A stretch of DNA of 64,000 bases from Mucilaginibacter_A sp050954285 (GCA_050954285.1 JBPBPL010000013.1:62001-126000); one strand, 5' to 3'; counted from the first letter of the stretch, positions 26,049 to 34,518 are shown. Numbers and translations are program-made. Notes: generated by a model from the sequence alone, not told the origin.

Positions 26049-26677
26049 CTGTTTTCTTCTTCGCCGATAAAAAGTTGCTGACCAGGCAAAGCTTCCAGTT
26101 CGTGCAGGTTGTGCGAAACGATGATGGTGCTGATGCTGTTTTTATCGAGTAAAAATTGGAGTTCATCAATCAGTGTGGTTTTGGTTTTGAGATCCAGCGC
26201 CGAAAAAGGTTCGTCCATCAGCAGTAGTTTTGGTTTGATGGCCAGCGCACGCAAAATGGCCAAACGTTGCTGTTGTCCGCCCGAAAGCTGCTCGGGTTTA
26301 TGTTTCAGAAAGGGTTCTAATCTGCCAAAAGACAGCAAATCTTTAATCAAATCCTGATCTTTTGTAGCATATTCCAGTTGCTGCTGCACGTTCATGTTTG
26401 GGAAAAGTGCATAATTTTGAAACACAAATCCGGTTTTTCGTTGCTGCGGAGAAAGGTTGATTTTGGCTCGAGTATCCATCCAAACCAAATCATCAACTAT
26501 AATTTTGCCAAAATCCGGCTGAATTAAACCAGCCAAGATTTTTAAAAAAGTAGATTTCCCGGCACCGGACGGACCGGAGATCTTGAGCAAACTGCCGCTT
26601 TCCATCTCCACAAAAACTTTTAGTAATTGCCTGCCCTGATAAGTGCTCAGTTTTTTTTCGATGTTGATGGAAATCAT
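26045..26677 (-). CDS. modC: Molybdate ABC transporter ATPase
   Basis: A 210-residue ABC ATPase with Walker A GPSGAGKST, signature LSGGQQQRLAILRAL and Walker B LLLMDEPFSALD. It is shorter than Escherichia coli ModC because the C-terminal molybdate-binding regulatory domain is missing. Its start overlaps the stop of modB by 4 bp (ATGA), and modA lies upstream, so the three form one operon. It energises molybdate uptake across the inner membrane. Confidence 0.9.
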   Translation of the reverse strand: MISINIEKKLSTYQGRQLLKVFVEMESGSLLKISGPSGAGKSTFLKILAGLIQPDFGKIIVDDLVWMDTRAKINLSPQQRKTGFVFQNYALFPNMNVQQQLEYATKDQDLIKDLLSFGRLEPFLKHKPEQLSGGQQQRLAILRALAIKPKLLLMDEPFSALDLKTKTTLIDELQFLLDKNSISTIIVSHNLHELEALPGQQLFIGEEENS

Positions 26678-27348
26678 TCCCGAAGATTTTTAGCAGCCAT
26701 TTTATTGATGATAAAAACAGTAGTTACTAGCGCAAAAGTAAGCCCGATCAAAACCAGCGAATACAAGTTGGCAGTAGGATAATCCATGTTTTCGACCGAA
26801 TTGTAAATGGCGATGGAAGCCACGCGCGTCAACCCTGGAATGTTGCCGCCGATCATCAGCACGACACCAAATTCGCCCAAAGTATGCGCAAAAGTCATTA
26901 CGGAAGCCGTGAGTAACGAAGCGCGGATATTCGGCAGCAACACCCGGAAAAATGTTTCCCATTCCGATTTTCCCATGGTAAAAGAAGCATGTGCCAGAGA
27001 CGACGGCAATTGCTGCAAAGCGGATTTTACCGGACTGATCATGAACGGCAAACTGTAAATAACGGAAGCCAGAACCAATCCTTCAAACGAAAAAACCAGC
27101 TGCAAATTGAAGTACTGCAATAACCATTTCCCTAAGCCTTGCTGTGGACTAAAAGCCAATAACAAATAAAAACCTAAAACCGATGGCGGCAAAACGAGTG
27201 GCATCGTCAAAATAACTTCTAAAATTACCTTAAAAAACGAATGGCCTTTTGAAAGCCAGTAAGCTACCGGCAAGCCAAACAGCAACAAGATTATAGTGCT
27301 GACGAAGGCGAGTTTTAGAGTAAGAAATATGGGCGACCAGTCTGTCAA
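26674..27348 (-). CDS. modB: Molybdate ABC transporter permease
   Basis: A 224-residue permease with five to six hydrophobic segments. The EAA-like loop ALQQLPSSLAHASFTMGKSEWETFFRVLLPNI contacts the ATPase, and TLGEFGVVLMIGGNIPG is typical of ModB. The stop overlaps the modC start. A TTC-form motif copy (26977-26991) encodes the ASFTM part of the loop. Confidence 0.93.
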   Translation of the reverse strand: MTDWSPIFLTLKLAFVSTIILLLFGLPVAYWLSKGHSFFKVILEVILTMPLVLPPSVLGFYLLLAFSPQQGLGKWLLQYFNLQLVFSFEGLVLASVIYSLPFMISPVKSALQQLPSSLAHASFTMGKSEWETFFRVLLPNIRASLLTASVMTFAHTLGEFGVVLMIGGNIPGLTRVASIAIYNSVENMDYPTANLYSLVLIGLTFALVTTVFIINKMAAKNLRE

Positions 27349-27368
27349 GGTTGTTTTATGTTTGGGTG

Positions 27369-27395
27369 GATGCTTCTTTTATCGAGGTATTTTAA
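27369..27395 (+). repeat. 12-mer motif copy (TTC form) between modB and modA
   Basis: GATGCTTCTTTTATC followed by GAGGTATTTTAA. It fills most of the 48-bp gap inside the mod operon. Confidence 0.7.
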
Positions 27396-27396
27396 C

Positions 27397-28173
27397 TTAT
27401 CGATAACCATATTTTTTCAGGATAGATTTTGCGGCCGGGCTTTGCATGTATTTGAAAAACTGCTGGGCCTGCAGATTATTTGCCGCGTGTTTCAGGATCA
27501 CCATTCCTTGCTGAATAGGTTGATAATCAGTTATATTAATCTTTTTCCAGTATAGTTTCTGCTTGTTTGCGGCGTCAGTAATCAAAGCTTCCGTGGTAAA
27601 ACCAATTGCTGCAACGCCGGTGGTAATATAAATGTTGACTTGCGAAATACTTTCGCCATAAACGATTTTAGACTGGATTTTTTGCAAGAGGTTTTTTCGC
27701 TCTAAAGCTTCTTTTGCCGCTTTACCGTAAGGCGCAGTTTCCGGGTTGGCAATGGCAATCTTTTTAGTGGAATTACTTTGCAGCAGCTGTTCCCAGTGGT
27801 TCAGATCCAGGTTTTGGTTGCTGCAAATGATCAAGCTTCCTAAAGCGTAAACCATTGGTTGTGAGGATGTAAATCCGGATTTATCCAGATCTTCCGGAAA
27901 AGCCATATCCGCAGAAAGAAAAACATCAAACGGTGCGCCGTTTTTAATCTGGTTCGTGAGGTTTCCGGAAGCACCAATGATAGGTTGAATATCGATTTTT
28001 GTTTTTCTGGCGAAATCCTCACCCAAAACTTTTATTACACCTTGCAAATTGGCTGCTACGGCAACTTTTAAATCCTGTGCAAACGTGCAGAACGGCAACA
28101 GGAGCAAGGCCAAAACCGATGCTGTTTTTAGCAGGTATTTTTGGGTGATGGGTTGTTGTTTTTTTATTTTCAT
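27397..28173 (-). CDS. modA: Molybdate-binding periplasmic protein
   Basis: A binding protein of about 258 residues with a signal peptide ending at TFAQ. The family motifs VAVAANL, GASGNLTNQIKNGAPFDVFLSAD and the late TTGVAAIGFT are visible; the Ser and Asn near these motifs normally hold the oxyanion. The start at 28173 (MKIKKQQ) is slightly preferred over 28182. It is followed by modB and modC and is divergent from pcm, whose promoter lies in the 117-bp gap. Confidence 0.94.
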   Translation of the reverse strand: MKIKKQQPITQKYLLKTASVLALLLLPFCTFAQDLKVAVAANLQGVIKVLGEDFARKTKIDIQPIIGASGNLTNQIKNGAPFDVFLSADMAFPEDLDKSGFTSSQPMVYALGSLIICSNQNLDLNHWEQLLQSNSTKKIAIANPETAPYGKAAKEALERKNLLQKIQSKIVYGESISQVNIYITTGVAAIGFTTEALITDAANKQKLYWKKINITDYQPIQQGMVILKHAANNLQAQQFFKYMQSPAAKSILKKYGYR

Positions 28174-28276
28174 GCAGATCAAATTAGCAGAATTTTAGCA
28201 ATCCTCGGTTTAAAGCATTATTCGTTTCAAAGGATTTTTAATTTCGATAAAAATCAGAATTTTATTGCTGAAAAAA

Positions 28277-28284
28277 TATCTTTG
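28277..28284 (+). promoter_or_regulatory. -7 box of the pcm promoter
   Basis: TATCTTTG, a perfect TAnnTTTG box, lies 6 bases before the ATG at 28291. It rules out the longer reading frame that starts at 28141. Confidence 0.65.
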
Positions 28285-28290
28285 CAGCAC

Positions 28291-28953
28291 ATGGCGTACA
28301 AGTTTGTGGATAATTACCGGGAAAAAGGGGCGAGGAAGCAGTTGGTGCGGTTTCTGGAAGATGTGAAAAAAATTGGCGACAGGCGTGTGCTGGATGCAAT
28401 AGGAAAAGTGCCGCGGCATTACTTTTTCGACGAAACATTTTGGATGCAGGCCTACAAAGACATTGCTTTCCCGATTGGCGACGGACAAACGATTTCACAG
28501 CCTTATACCGTGGCTTATCAAACCGAATTGCTGCACATCCAGAAGCGCGATAAAGTATTGGAAATCGGCACCGGTTCCGGTTATCAAACCTGCATTTTGC
28601 TGGAACTGGGCGCAGAAGTTTTTACCATCGAACGGCAGGAAAAACTGTATGAACGCACCTGCAAAGTGCTGCCGTTTCTGGGTTATAATGCTCATTTTTT
28701 CTGCGGAGACGGCTCCAACGGTATCCCGGAAAATGCGCCTTACGATAAAATACTGGTTACGGCCGGTGCTCCTTTTATACCCGAAATTTTGCTGAAACAG
28801 TTAAAAATCGGCGGTTTGCTGGTGATTCCGGTGGGCGATGAAAAATCTCAGTTAATGACCACCATTCTTCGCGTAAGCGAAAAAGATTATGAAAAAGTTA
28901 GCCTGGATACATTCCGTTTTGTGCCGCTGGTTGGTGATCAGGCCTGGTCGTAA
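28291..28953 (+). CDS. pcm: Protein-L-isoaspartate O-methyltransferase
   Basis: A 220-residue SAM-dependent enzyme that repairs isoaspartyl residues in damaged proteins. The family motif DGQTISQPYTVAYQTELL is followed by SAM motif I VLEIGTGSGYQTCILLELG and by YDKILVTAGAPFIPE. The start at 28291 (MAYKFVDNY) gives the normal family length and lies just after a perfect -7 box. It is divergent from modA. Confidence 0.94.
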   Translation: MAYKFVDNYREKGARKQLVRFLEDVKKIGDRRVLDAIGKVPRHYFFDETFWMQAYKDIAFPIGDGQTISQPYTVAYQTELLHIQKRDKVLEIGTGSGYQTCILLELGAEVFTIERQEKLYERTCKVLPFLGYNAHFFCGDGSNGIPENAPYDKILVTAGAPFIPEILLKQLKIGGLLVIPVGDEKSQLMTTILRVSEKDYEKVSLDTFRFVPLVGDQAWS

Positions 28954-28963
28954 GAATTTAATT

Positions 28964-29431
28964 TTACTTTTGTGTTTTAATTCTACTATTAGTAATTTCA
29001 AGCTTAATATTTTGAAGTTCGGAGTTGTTTTTATTAAATAATTCTATTAGACTTTTTCTCCAAACAGTCTCAGAATTTTGAGAAGTATTTGAATCGGTAA
29101 TAGTTAAGAAACTTAGGCAGACAGTAAGTATAGCAAGCACTATTGTAATAATCGATAATCTTAAATTTGTTTTGCTGGATGCTTTATTGTCTTCTTTTAA
29201 TAATCCAATCTCTGTTGTTAATTTTTCGATTTGAGTAAAAAGATTTTTTTGAATTCTATTATTGATTTCAGATTGACCAATATCTACCATCTCTTTATAA
29301 TAGCTTGGCCCTACTGAATAACCTGTCGAACGTCCTGCATCTGTTGCTTCTTTTGAATATTCCTTAATTAAATTTAGTAAATCTTCGTTATTCAATTCTG
29401 TTGGATATTCTTTTGGTATTGTATTTCTCAT
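28964..29431 (-). CDS. AT-rich orphan with one membrane segment and coiled coil
   Basis: A 155-residue protein that I do not recognise. Residues about 1-90 are hydrophilic, with a probable coiled coil at about 66-88 (FTQIEKLTTEIGLLKEDNK). One membrane segment (LRLSIITIVLAILTVCLSFL) lies near 93-112 and is followed by an Asn/Ser-rich tail. The base composition is clearly more AT-rich than the flanking pcm and smpB genes, and it sits alone between two housekeeping genes, which suggests recent acquisition. Confidence 0.6.
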   Translation of the reverse strand: MRNTIPKEYPTELNNEDLLNLIKEYSKEATDAGRSTGYSVGPSYYKEMVDIGQSEINNRIQKNLFTQIEKLTTEIGLLKEDNKASSKTNLRLSIITIVLAILTVCLSFLTITDSNTSQNSETVWRKSLIELFNKNNSELQNIKLEITNSRIKTQK

Positions 29432-29484
29432 ATGTTGAGTGGGTTGTACTATTAAAAGAATCTAAACTAATATCGTAAATTTCC

Positions 29485-29946
29485 CTACCGCTTCATTACC
29501 CGGTCCATTTCGATTTTAGAATCACGTTCTTTCATCGTTTCGCGCTTATCAAAGGTTTTTTTACCTTGAGCGAGGCCGATCTCTACTTTAGCAAAACCGC
29601 GTCCGCTGATAAAAATGGTAAGCGGCACAATGGTAAAACCTTTTTCTTCCGTCCGAGATTTTAGCTTTTTCAGTTCTTTTTTCTGCAACAACAAAACGCG
29701 GTCGCGCTTGGCTTCGTGGTTGTAAAACGAGCCGTGTGTATATTCGGAAATATGCAGATTGCGGATGTACAGATTGCCATCTATAAACGTACAGAATGAA
29801 TCGGTGAGGTTGGCTTTTCCCTGCCGTATCGATTTAATTTCTGTGCCCAGCAATTTAATGCCGGCTACAAATTTATCATCGATTGAAAAATCAAAATAAG
29901 CCCTTTTATTTTTAATATGTATGTTTTGTTCTTTTTCTTCTTTCAT
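29485..29946 (-). CDS. smpB: SsrA-binding protein
   Basis: SmpB, 153 residues, carries tmRNA to stalled ribosomes. Family motifs are NKRAYFDFSIDDKFVAGIKLLGTEIKSIR, LHISEYTHGSFYNHEAKRDR and the late IGLAQGKKTFDKRE, with the basic C-terminal tail DRVMKR that enters the mRNA channel. No tmRNA gene was recognised next to it. It is preceded upstream by the Nramp gene on the same strand with a motif copy between them. Confidence 0.97.
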   Translation of the reverse strand: MKEEKEQNIHIKNKRAYFDFSIDDKFVAGIKLLGTEIKSIRQGKANLTDSFCTFIDGNLYIRNLHISEYTHGSFYNHEAKRDRVLLLQKKELKKLKSRTEEKGFTIVPLTIFISGRGFAKVEIGLAQGKKTFDKRETMKERDSKIEMDRVMKR

Positions 29947-29971
29947 GTTGATCTACCTTTTTTGATCTGTT

Positions 29972-29996
29972 GATACTTCTTTTATCACCTAAATTT
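29972..29996 (+). repeat. 12-mer motif copy (TTC form) with AT-rich tail
   Basis: GATACTTCTTTTATC followed by ACCTAAATTTT. It lies between smpB and the Nramp gene, at the end of the Nramp gene. Confidence 0.7.
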
Positions 29997-31867
29997 TACT
30001 GCACAATCAGCACCGGAACTTTAATTTTGTGCCTCACCGAATTAACGGTGGTGCCAAAGATAATATCTTTAAAAGCTTTATGGCCATGCGCGCCCATCAC
30101 CAATAGCTCCAGATTATTCTCGTTTACCACGCTGGCAATGGCTTTGGACACTTTGCCATAACCTACATCATAAAAAGAACGATAGCCCAATTCCGTCAAT
30201 CGCTGCTGGTATTTCTGCAGATTTTCGCGGTCGCTTTGCGTTTCCAAGTCCATCACCGCTGCGCCATGGTAATTGGCTGCCGCCGTTTCTACCACGTGCA
30301 TCAAATAATACTCGGCCTCTTTGCCGCCCTGCATCAGCGCGTGACGAATGGTATCGCGGTCATGGGCAGAAAAATCTACCGCAATACCAATTTTTTTCAA
30401 AATTACCGGCGTAATTGTATCAATTTCCAAGGCCGAACCATGCGGAATTTTACGGTGTTCATTTTCTGAATGCGCGAAAATTGGTTTAAAAAACACGTAT
30501 AAAAGAAGTATGGCGATGGCGATCGCAAACGGAACTGTGATTAAATGGATGAGCGTTTGGTGCTGCGGAAAAGCTTTCGACCAATCCGCGATTTGCTCCA
30601 CTACCAGTTTTGCATTCAGGCCCACAATTAAAACTGCCATCGTCCAGGCGGTGATTTTTACCCACAATTTATTGGCAAAAACGCCCATTTTTTCTTTGTC
30701 GGAAGTAAAATGAATGAGTGGAATTACAGCAAAACCTAATTGTAAACTCAATATCACCTGACTGAAAATTAGCAAACTTCCCAAAGCACGTTCGCCGGAA
30801 TAAAGGATGGTAAAAAAAGCAGGGATAATAGCCAGCAAACGTGTAATCAGCCGCCGCAGCCAGGGTTGAATGCGCAGATTAATGTGACCTTCCATGATGA
30901 TTTGCCCGGCCAGCGTTCCGGTAACGGTAGAACTTTGTCCGGCTGCAATCAGCGCAATGGCAAATAGGGCAGGAGCGAGCGAACCGAAAATATGCTGCAA
31001 CAATTTGTGTGCATCTTGGATTTCGGCAACCTGATGATAACCGTTCCGGAAAAAAGCTGCGGCCGCTAAAATTAAAATAGCTGCGTTAACAAAAAACGCC
31101 AGGTTTAAAGCAACGCTGGTATCAATCAAATTCATTTTGATGGATTCGCCGATGCCGGATTCCGTACGTTCAATTTTCCGGGTTTGCACTAACGAAGAAT
31201 GCAGATACAGATTGTGTGGCATCACCGTGGCACCAATAATACCGATGGCAATGTACAGTGAACTGCCGTTCAGATTGTGCGGAATCAGCCCTAAACCAAC
31301 TTGCTTAAAGTCTGGTTCTACAATAAACATCTCCACCAAAAACGATAACCCAACGATAAAAACCATTGAAATAATAAACCCTTCCAGATGCCGCATACCT
31401 TTGTTCAGTAAGAAAAGCAGCAAAATGGTATCCAGCAACGTTACCGAAACGCCCCAAACCAGCGGCAAATGAAACAGCAGTTGCAAGCCAATGGCCATAC
31501 CAATCACTTCAGCCAGATCGCAGGCGATGATGGCGATTTGTGCCAGAATAAACAGCCAGAAGTTAACAAATTTATTGTAATGCTGCCGCGAAGCCTGCGC
31601 CAGATCCAACCCTTGTACAATACCTAAACGAGTGGCCAATGCCTGTAATAAAAGCGCAATTAAGTTGGATAAAAGCAGCACCCAGATTAATTTATAACCA
31701 AACTGACTGCCGGCGGCCAGATCGGTTGCCCAGTTTCCAGGGTCCATATAACCCACGCTCACCATGTAGGCCGGGCCCAAAAAAGATAAAATTCTTTTCC
31801 AGCCTACTTTTCCGGTTGTGTTTACCGAGCCATGAACTTCGGCCAGAGATTCATTATGGTTGTTCAT
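29996..31867 (-). CDS. mntH: Nramp-type Mn/Fe transporter fused to a universal stress domain
   Basis: A 623-residue fusion. Residues about 20-450 form an Nramp divalent-metal/proton symporter with the metal-site motifs DPGN (42-45) and MPHNLYLHS in helix 6. Residues about 470-623 form a cytoplasmic UspA domain, opening IGIAVDFSAHDRDTIRHAL and ending with LVMGAHGHKAFKDIIFGTTVNSVRHK, a good nucleotide-binding G-loop. The start overlaps the stop of the DtxR-family regulator by 4 bp, so metal uptake and control are co-translated. The USP domain may sense ATP or stress; that is inference. Confidence 0.93.
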   Translation of the reverse strand: MNNHNESLAEVHGSVNTTGKVGWKRILSFLGPAYMVSVGYMDPGNWATDLAAGSQFGYKLIWVLLLSNLIALLLQALATRLGIVQGLDLAQASRQHYNKFVNFWLFILAQIAIIACDLAEVIGMAIGLQLLFHLPLVWGVSVTLLDTILLLFLLNKGMRHLEGFIISMVFIVGLSFLVEMFIVEPDFKQVGLGLIPHNLNGSSLYIAIGIIGATVMPHNLYLHSSLVQTRKIERTESGIGESIKMNLIDTSVALNLAFFVNAAILILAAAAFFRNGYHQVAEIQDAHKLLQHIFGSLAPALFAIALIAAGQSSTVTGTLAGQIIMEGHINLRIQPWLRRLITRLLAIIPAFFTILYSGERALGSLLIFSQVILSLQLGFAVIPLIHFTSDKEKMGVFANKLWVKITAWTMAVLIVGLNAKLVVEQIADWSKAFPQHQTLIHLITVPFAIAIAILLLYVFFKPIFAHSENEHRKIPHGSALEIDTITPVILKKIGIAVDFSAHDRDTIRHALMQGGKEAEYYLMHVVETAAANYHGAAVMDLETQSDRENLQKYQQRLTELGYRSFYDVGYGKVSKAIASVVNENNLELLVMGAHGHKAFKDIIFGTTVNSVRHKIKVPVLIVQ

Positions 31868-32523
31868 AAAGCAATCAGTATATTTTTTGCAGCTTCTTTG
31901 CTGATGTTAATTTTTTGTCCGTTTTCAATGCTGAGCACAACGGTTTCGTCAAATGCAATAATTTCTTCTACACAAATGTTTCGCCCAATTTTCAGATTCA
32001 TTTTTTCCAGGTATTGCAGGAATAAAGGCGAATGTTCCTTCACGCCGCAAATCGGTCCGTTATCGCCTAAATTTAGGGATGAAACAGATTTGGTTGAGCA
32101 GTTTTTGATCATTCCGTATTGATCCGGAATCGGGTCGCCATGAGGATCAGTAGCCGGAAATCCCAAAAATTCATCCAGCCGGTTAATTAGTTTTGCAGAT
32201 TGAATATGTTCCAGCTGCTCGGCCAGTTCGTGCACTTCGTCCCAGCCGAAAGCCAGTTTCTCCACCAAAAAAAACTCCCATAAACGATGCTTCCGGATAA
32301 TTTTCAGGGCAATAATTTTGCCGTTTTCGGTTAAGGAAACGCCTTGATAACGCTCATAATCAATCAGGTTTTTGGCCGAAAGTTTTTTGATCATATCTGT
32401 AACCGAAGCAGCTTTCGTGTTCAAAACCGAAGCAATCTGGTTGGTATTTACAGGATTGCTGTTTTCTGCCGATAAATGGTAGATCGCTTTTAAGTAATTT
32501 TCCTCGGTAAAAGAAGTATCCAT
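31864..32523 (-). CDS. DtxR/MntR-family metal-dependent repressor
   Basis: A 219-residue regulator with an N-terminal winged helix (about 1-70, FTEENYLKAIYHLSAE and IASVLNTKAASVTDMIKKL), a metal-binding dimerisation domain with HRLWEFFL, WDEVHELAEQLEHIQS and DPHGDPIP, and a C-terminal FeoA/SH3-like domain. It most likely represses the overlapping Nramp gene when manganese or iron is plentiful. A fitting palindrome lies in its promoter region (32545-32560). Its first codons after ATG (GATACTTCTTTTACC) are a copy of the recurrent motif. Confidence 0.92.
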   Translation of the reverse strand: MDTSFTEENYLKAIYHLSAENSNPVNTNQIASVLNTKAASVTDMIKKLSAKNLIDYERYQGVSLTENGKIIALKIIRKHRLWEFFLVEKLAFGWDEVHELAEQLEHIQSAKLINRLDEFLGFPATDPHGDPIPDQYGMIKNCSTKSVSSLNLGDNGPICGVKEHSPLFLQYLEKMNLKIGRNICVEEIIAFDETVVLSIENGQKINISKEAAKNILIAL

Positions 32524-32544
32524 TTTGAATAGCCTAATTCTTTA

Positions 32545-32560
32545 TTTAGGTTAATCTAAA
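32545..32560. promoter_or_regulatory. Putative operator of the DtxR/MntR-family regulator
   Basis: TTTAGGTTAATCTAAA is a 16-bp palindrome apart from one base pair (outer arms TTTAG/CTAAA). It lies 22 bp upstream of the regulator start, where autorepression would act. The size and symmetry fit DtxR-family boxes. Confidence 0.6.
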
Positions 32561-32580
32561 AATAACAAAACTTATTTGAT

Positions 32581-32609
32581 TTTGCTTGAACAATTTTTAG
32601 ATAAATTTG
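32581..32609 (+). promoter_or_regulatory. Promoter of the AsnC-family gene
   Basis: TTTG (32581-32584) and TAAATTTG (32602-32609) are 17 bases apart and fit the Bacteroidota -33/-7 pattern; the ATG follows at 32632. Confidence 0.6.
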
Positions 32610-32631
32610 CCCGGATAGAAAACCCCGTATC

Positions 32632-33102
32632 ATGGCGATTGAATTAGATAAAATTGATTTGCAGATTTTGAAAATTTTGCAGCAAAACGGCCGGATCACC
32701 AATCTGCAGTTGTCCAATGAAATCGGACTATCGCCTGCACCAACGCTGGAACGGGTGCGCAAACTGGAAAACTCAGGCTATATTTTAAGTTATCACGCTT
32801 TGGTGGATGAAGAAAAACTGGGTTTGGGTATCAAAACCTTCATCCAGGTTTCGCTGGATTTTCATAAAAATAATACAATCCAAACGTTTTTAGACGAGAT
32901 CCAGGAGATTAAGGAAATTACGGAATGCCACCATGTAACCGGGCAATGCGATTTTTTGCTGAAAGTTTATGTGAAAGATATTAAAGCTTACGAGCAGCTG
33001 ATTATGCAGAAGATCAGCCGGATTACGGTGGTAAAAACTTTTCAAACAATGATCATCATGTCCACCAATAAAAAAGAACCCACCGTGCCGCTGGAATATT
33101 AG
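32632..33102 (+). CDS. Lrp/AsnC-family transcriptional regulator
   Basis: A 156-residue regulator with an N-terminal helix-turn-helix (LDKIDLQILKILQQNGRITNLQLSNEIGLSPAPTLERVRKLE) and a C-terminal RAM/AsnC ligand-binding domain (HHVTGQCDFLLKVYVKDIKAYEQL). Such proteins sense amino acids as octamers. It is divergent from the DtxR-family gene. A GT-form motif copy begins on the last base of its TAG stop codon. Confidence 0.92.
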   Translation: MAIELDKIDLQILKILQQNGRITNLQLSNEIGLSPAPTLERVRKLENSGYILSYHALVDEEKLGLGIKTFIQVSLDFHKNNTIQTFLDEIQEIKEITECHHVTGQCDFLLKVYVKDIKAYEQLIMQKISRITVVKTFQTMIIMSTNKKEPTVPLEY

Positions 33103-33126
33103 ATACTGTTTTTATCGGTATAAAAT
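33102..33126 (+). repeat. 12-mer motif copy (GT form) abutting a stop codon
   Basis: GATACTGTTTTTATC followed by GGTATAAAAT starts at the last base of the asnC stop codon. An inverted TTC-form copy lies at 33184-33198. Confidence 0.75.
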
Positions 33127-33183
33127 AAGTGTTGTTTTGATGAAAGTCCGTCCACTATGTTCAAAACGGCACTAAAAAACACC

Positions 33184-33198
33184 GGTAAAAGAAGCATC
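33184..33198 (-). repeat. 12-mer motif copy (TTC form)
   Basis: Reads GATGCTTCTTTTACC on the minus strand, 25 bp before the Bcr/CflA start; its presence argues against the earlier ATG at 33157. Confidence 0.65.
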
Positions 33199-33222
33199 AG
33201 CCTTCAACCCAAAACAAACAAC

Positions 33223-34452
33223 ATGACTAAAAAACGGTACTTTTTCCTGATTCTCATTCTCGGTTTGCTTACTGCGCTTGGTCCGTTTTCTATTGATATG
33301 TACCTGCCCGGTTTCCCGGCAATCGCCAAATATCTGCATGAAACCGTTGCCCGTGTGGCGCTTTCACTATCCAGTTTTTTTGTGGGAATTTCTGCTGGAC
33401 AATTGCTTTACGGGCCTTTGCTGGATCGTTTTGGGCGAAAAAAGCCTTTGTATATCGGTTTGCTGATTTATATCCTGGCTTCATTTGGCTGCTTGTTCGT
33501 CCACAGTATTGAAGCACTCATCGCGCTCCGTTTCGTCCAGGCAATCGGTAGCTGTGCGGCTGGCGTAGCTTCGGTAGCCATGGTGCGCGATTTTTTTCCG
33601 GTGCAGGATAGTGCCAAAGTTTTTTCGCTGCTGATGCTGGTGGTTGGTGCTTCGCCCATGATTGCGCCAACCGTGGGCGGCTACGTAACGGCAGCTTTTG
33701 GCTGGCAATCGGTTTTTTTAATTTTGGCCGTGATGGGCATTTTAATCCTGCTGATGTCTTTTTTCTTTCTACCGGATAGTTATCAGCCCGATAACTCGCT
33801 TTCCCTCAAGCCAAAACCCATTATCAAAGGGTTTTGGACAGTACTGCGCCAACCTCAGTTTTACACATATGCATTTACTGGAGCAGCGGCTTTTTCGGGT
33901 CTATTTGCTTATGTTTCTGGTTCTCCGCTGGTTTTTATGGATATATTCAAGGTAGATGGCAAAGTTTATGGCTGGATATTCGCGTTTTTATCGATTGGTT
34001 TAATTGGGTCGAGCCAGTTTAACAGTTTGCTGCTCAAAAAATACCAGAGCGAACAGATTGTGTTTATGTCCCTAGTGGCACAATGTATGGTAACCCTTGT
34101 TTTTTTCTTCGGAACCTGGTTCGGCTGGTTCGGTTTATACGGAACGATCACGATGCTTTTTCTGTTTTTATCCTGTTTGGGCATCGCCAATCCAAATGCT
34201 TCGGCTTTATCCCTGGCACCGTTTTCTAAAAATGCTGGTACTGCATCAGCCTTGATGGGCGCTTTGCAACTGGGCATGGGCGCGCTGGCTTCAATTGGTG
34301 TAAGCTTGTTCAATACCCGTTCTGCCTTGCCTATGGTTTCAATTATTGCCGGTACCACATTGCTGGCCTTGTTGATATTATTGATCGGCAGAAACCAGAT
34401 TATACAACCAGCAGCAGTATTGGAAGGACAAGCCGGAGCAGTTTTGCATTAA
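33223..34452 (+). CDS. Bcr/CflA-family multidrug efflux transporter (MFS)
   Basis: A drug/proton antiporter of about 409 residues with twelve hydrophobic segments. Family motifs are GPFSIDMYLPGFPAIAKYL at the N-terminus, GQLLYGPLLDRFGRKKPLYIGL (motif A) and RFVQAIGSCAAGVASVAMVRDF. The start at 33223 (MTKKRYF) is chosen because the longer frame from 33157 runs through a motif copy. It follows the AsnC-family gene with 120 bp between and may be controlled by it. Confidence 0.92.
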   Translation: MTKKRYFFLILILGLLTALGPFSIDMYLPGFPAIAKYLHETVARVALSLSSFFVGISAGQLLYGPLLDRFGRKKPLYIGLLIYILASFGCLFVHSIEALIALRFVQAIGSCAAGVASVAMVRDFFPVQDSAKVFSLLMLVVGASPMIAPTVGGYVTAAFGWQSVFLILAVMGILILLMSFFFLPDSYQPDNSLSLKPKPIIKGFWTVLRQPQFYTYAFTGAAAFSGLFAYVSGSPLVFMDIFKVDGKVYGWIFAFLSIGLIGSSQFNSLLLKKYQSEQIVFMSLVAQCMVTLVFFFGTWFGWFGLYGTITMLFLFLSCLGIANPNASALSLAPFSKNAGTASALMGALQLGMGALASIGVSLFNTRSALPMVSIIAGTTLLALLILLIGRNQIIQPAAVLEGQAGAVLH

Positions 34453-34496
34453 ATTAATAATTCTTTCAGTTTAAATTTTAACTATAAATTTTACCT

Positions 34497-34510
34497 GCTA
34501 AAAGAAGTAT
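34497..34510 (-). repeat. 12-mer motif copy (TTC form) with AT-rich tail
   Basis: Reads ATACTTCTTTTAGC on the minus strand, followed by AGGTAAAATTTATAG. It lies between the convergent Bcr/CflA and 111-residue genes. Confidence 0.7.
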
Positions 34511-34518
34511 GTTGTTTA

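Noticed and set aside
28141..28290. Fifty-codon N-terminal extension of pcm
   Set aside because: It runs back into modA on the other strand and past a perfect -7 box; the shorter form has family length.
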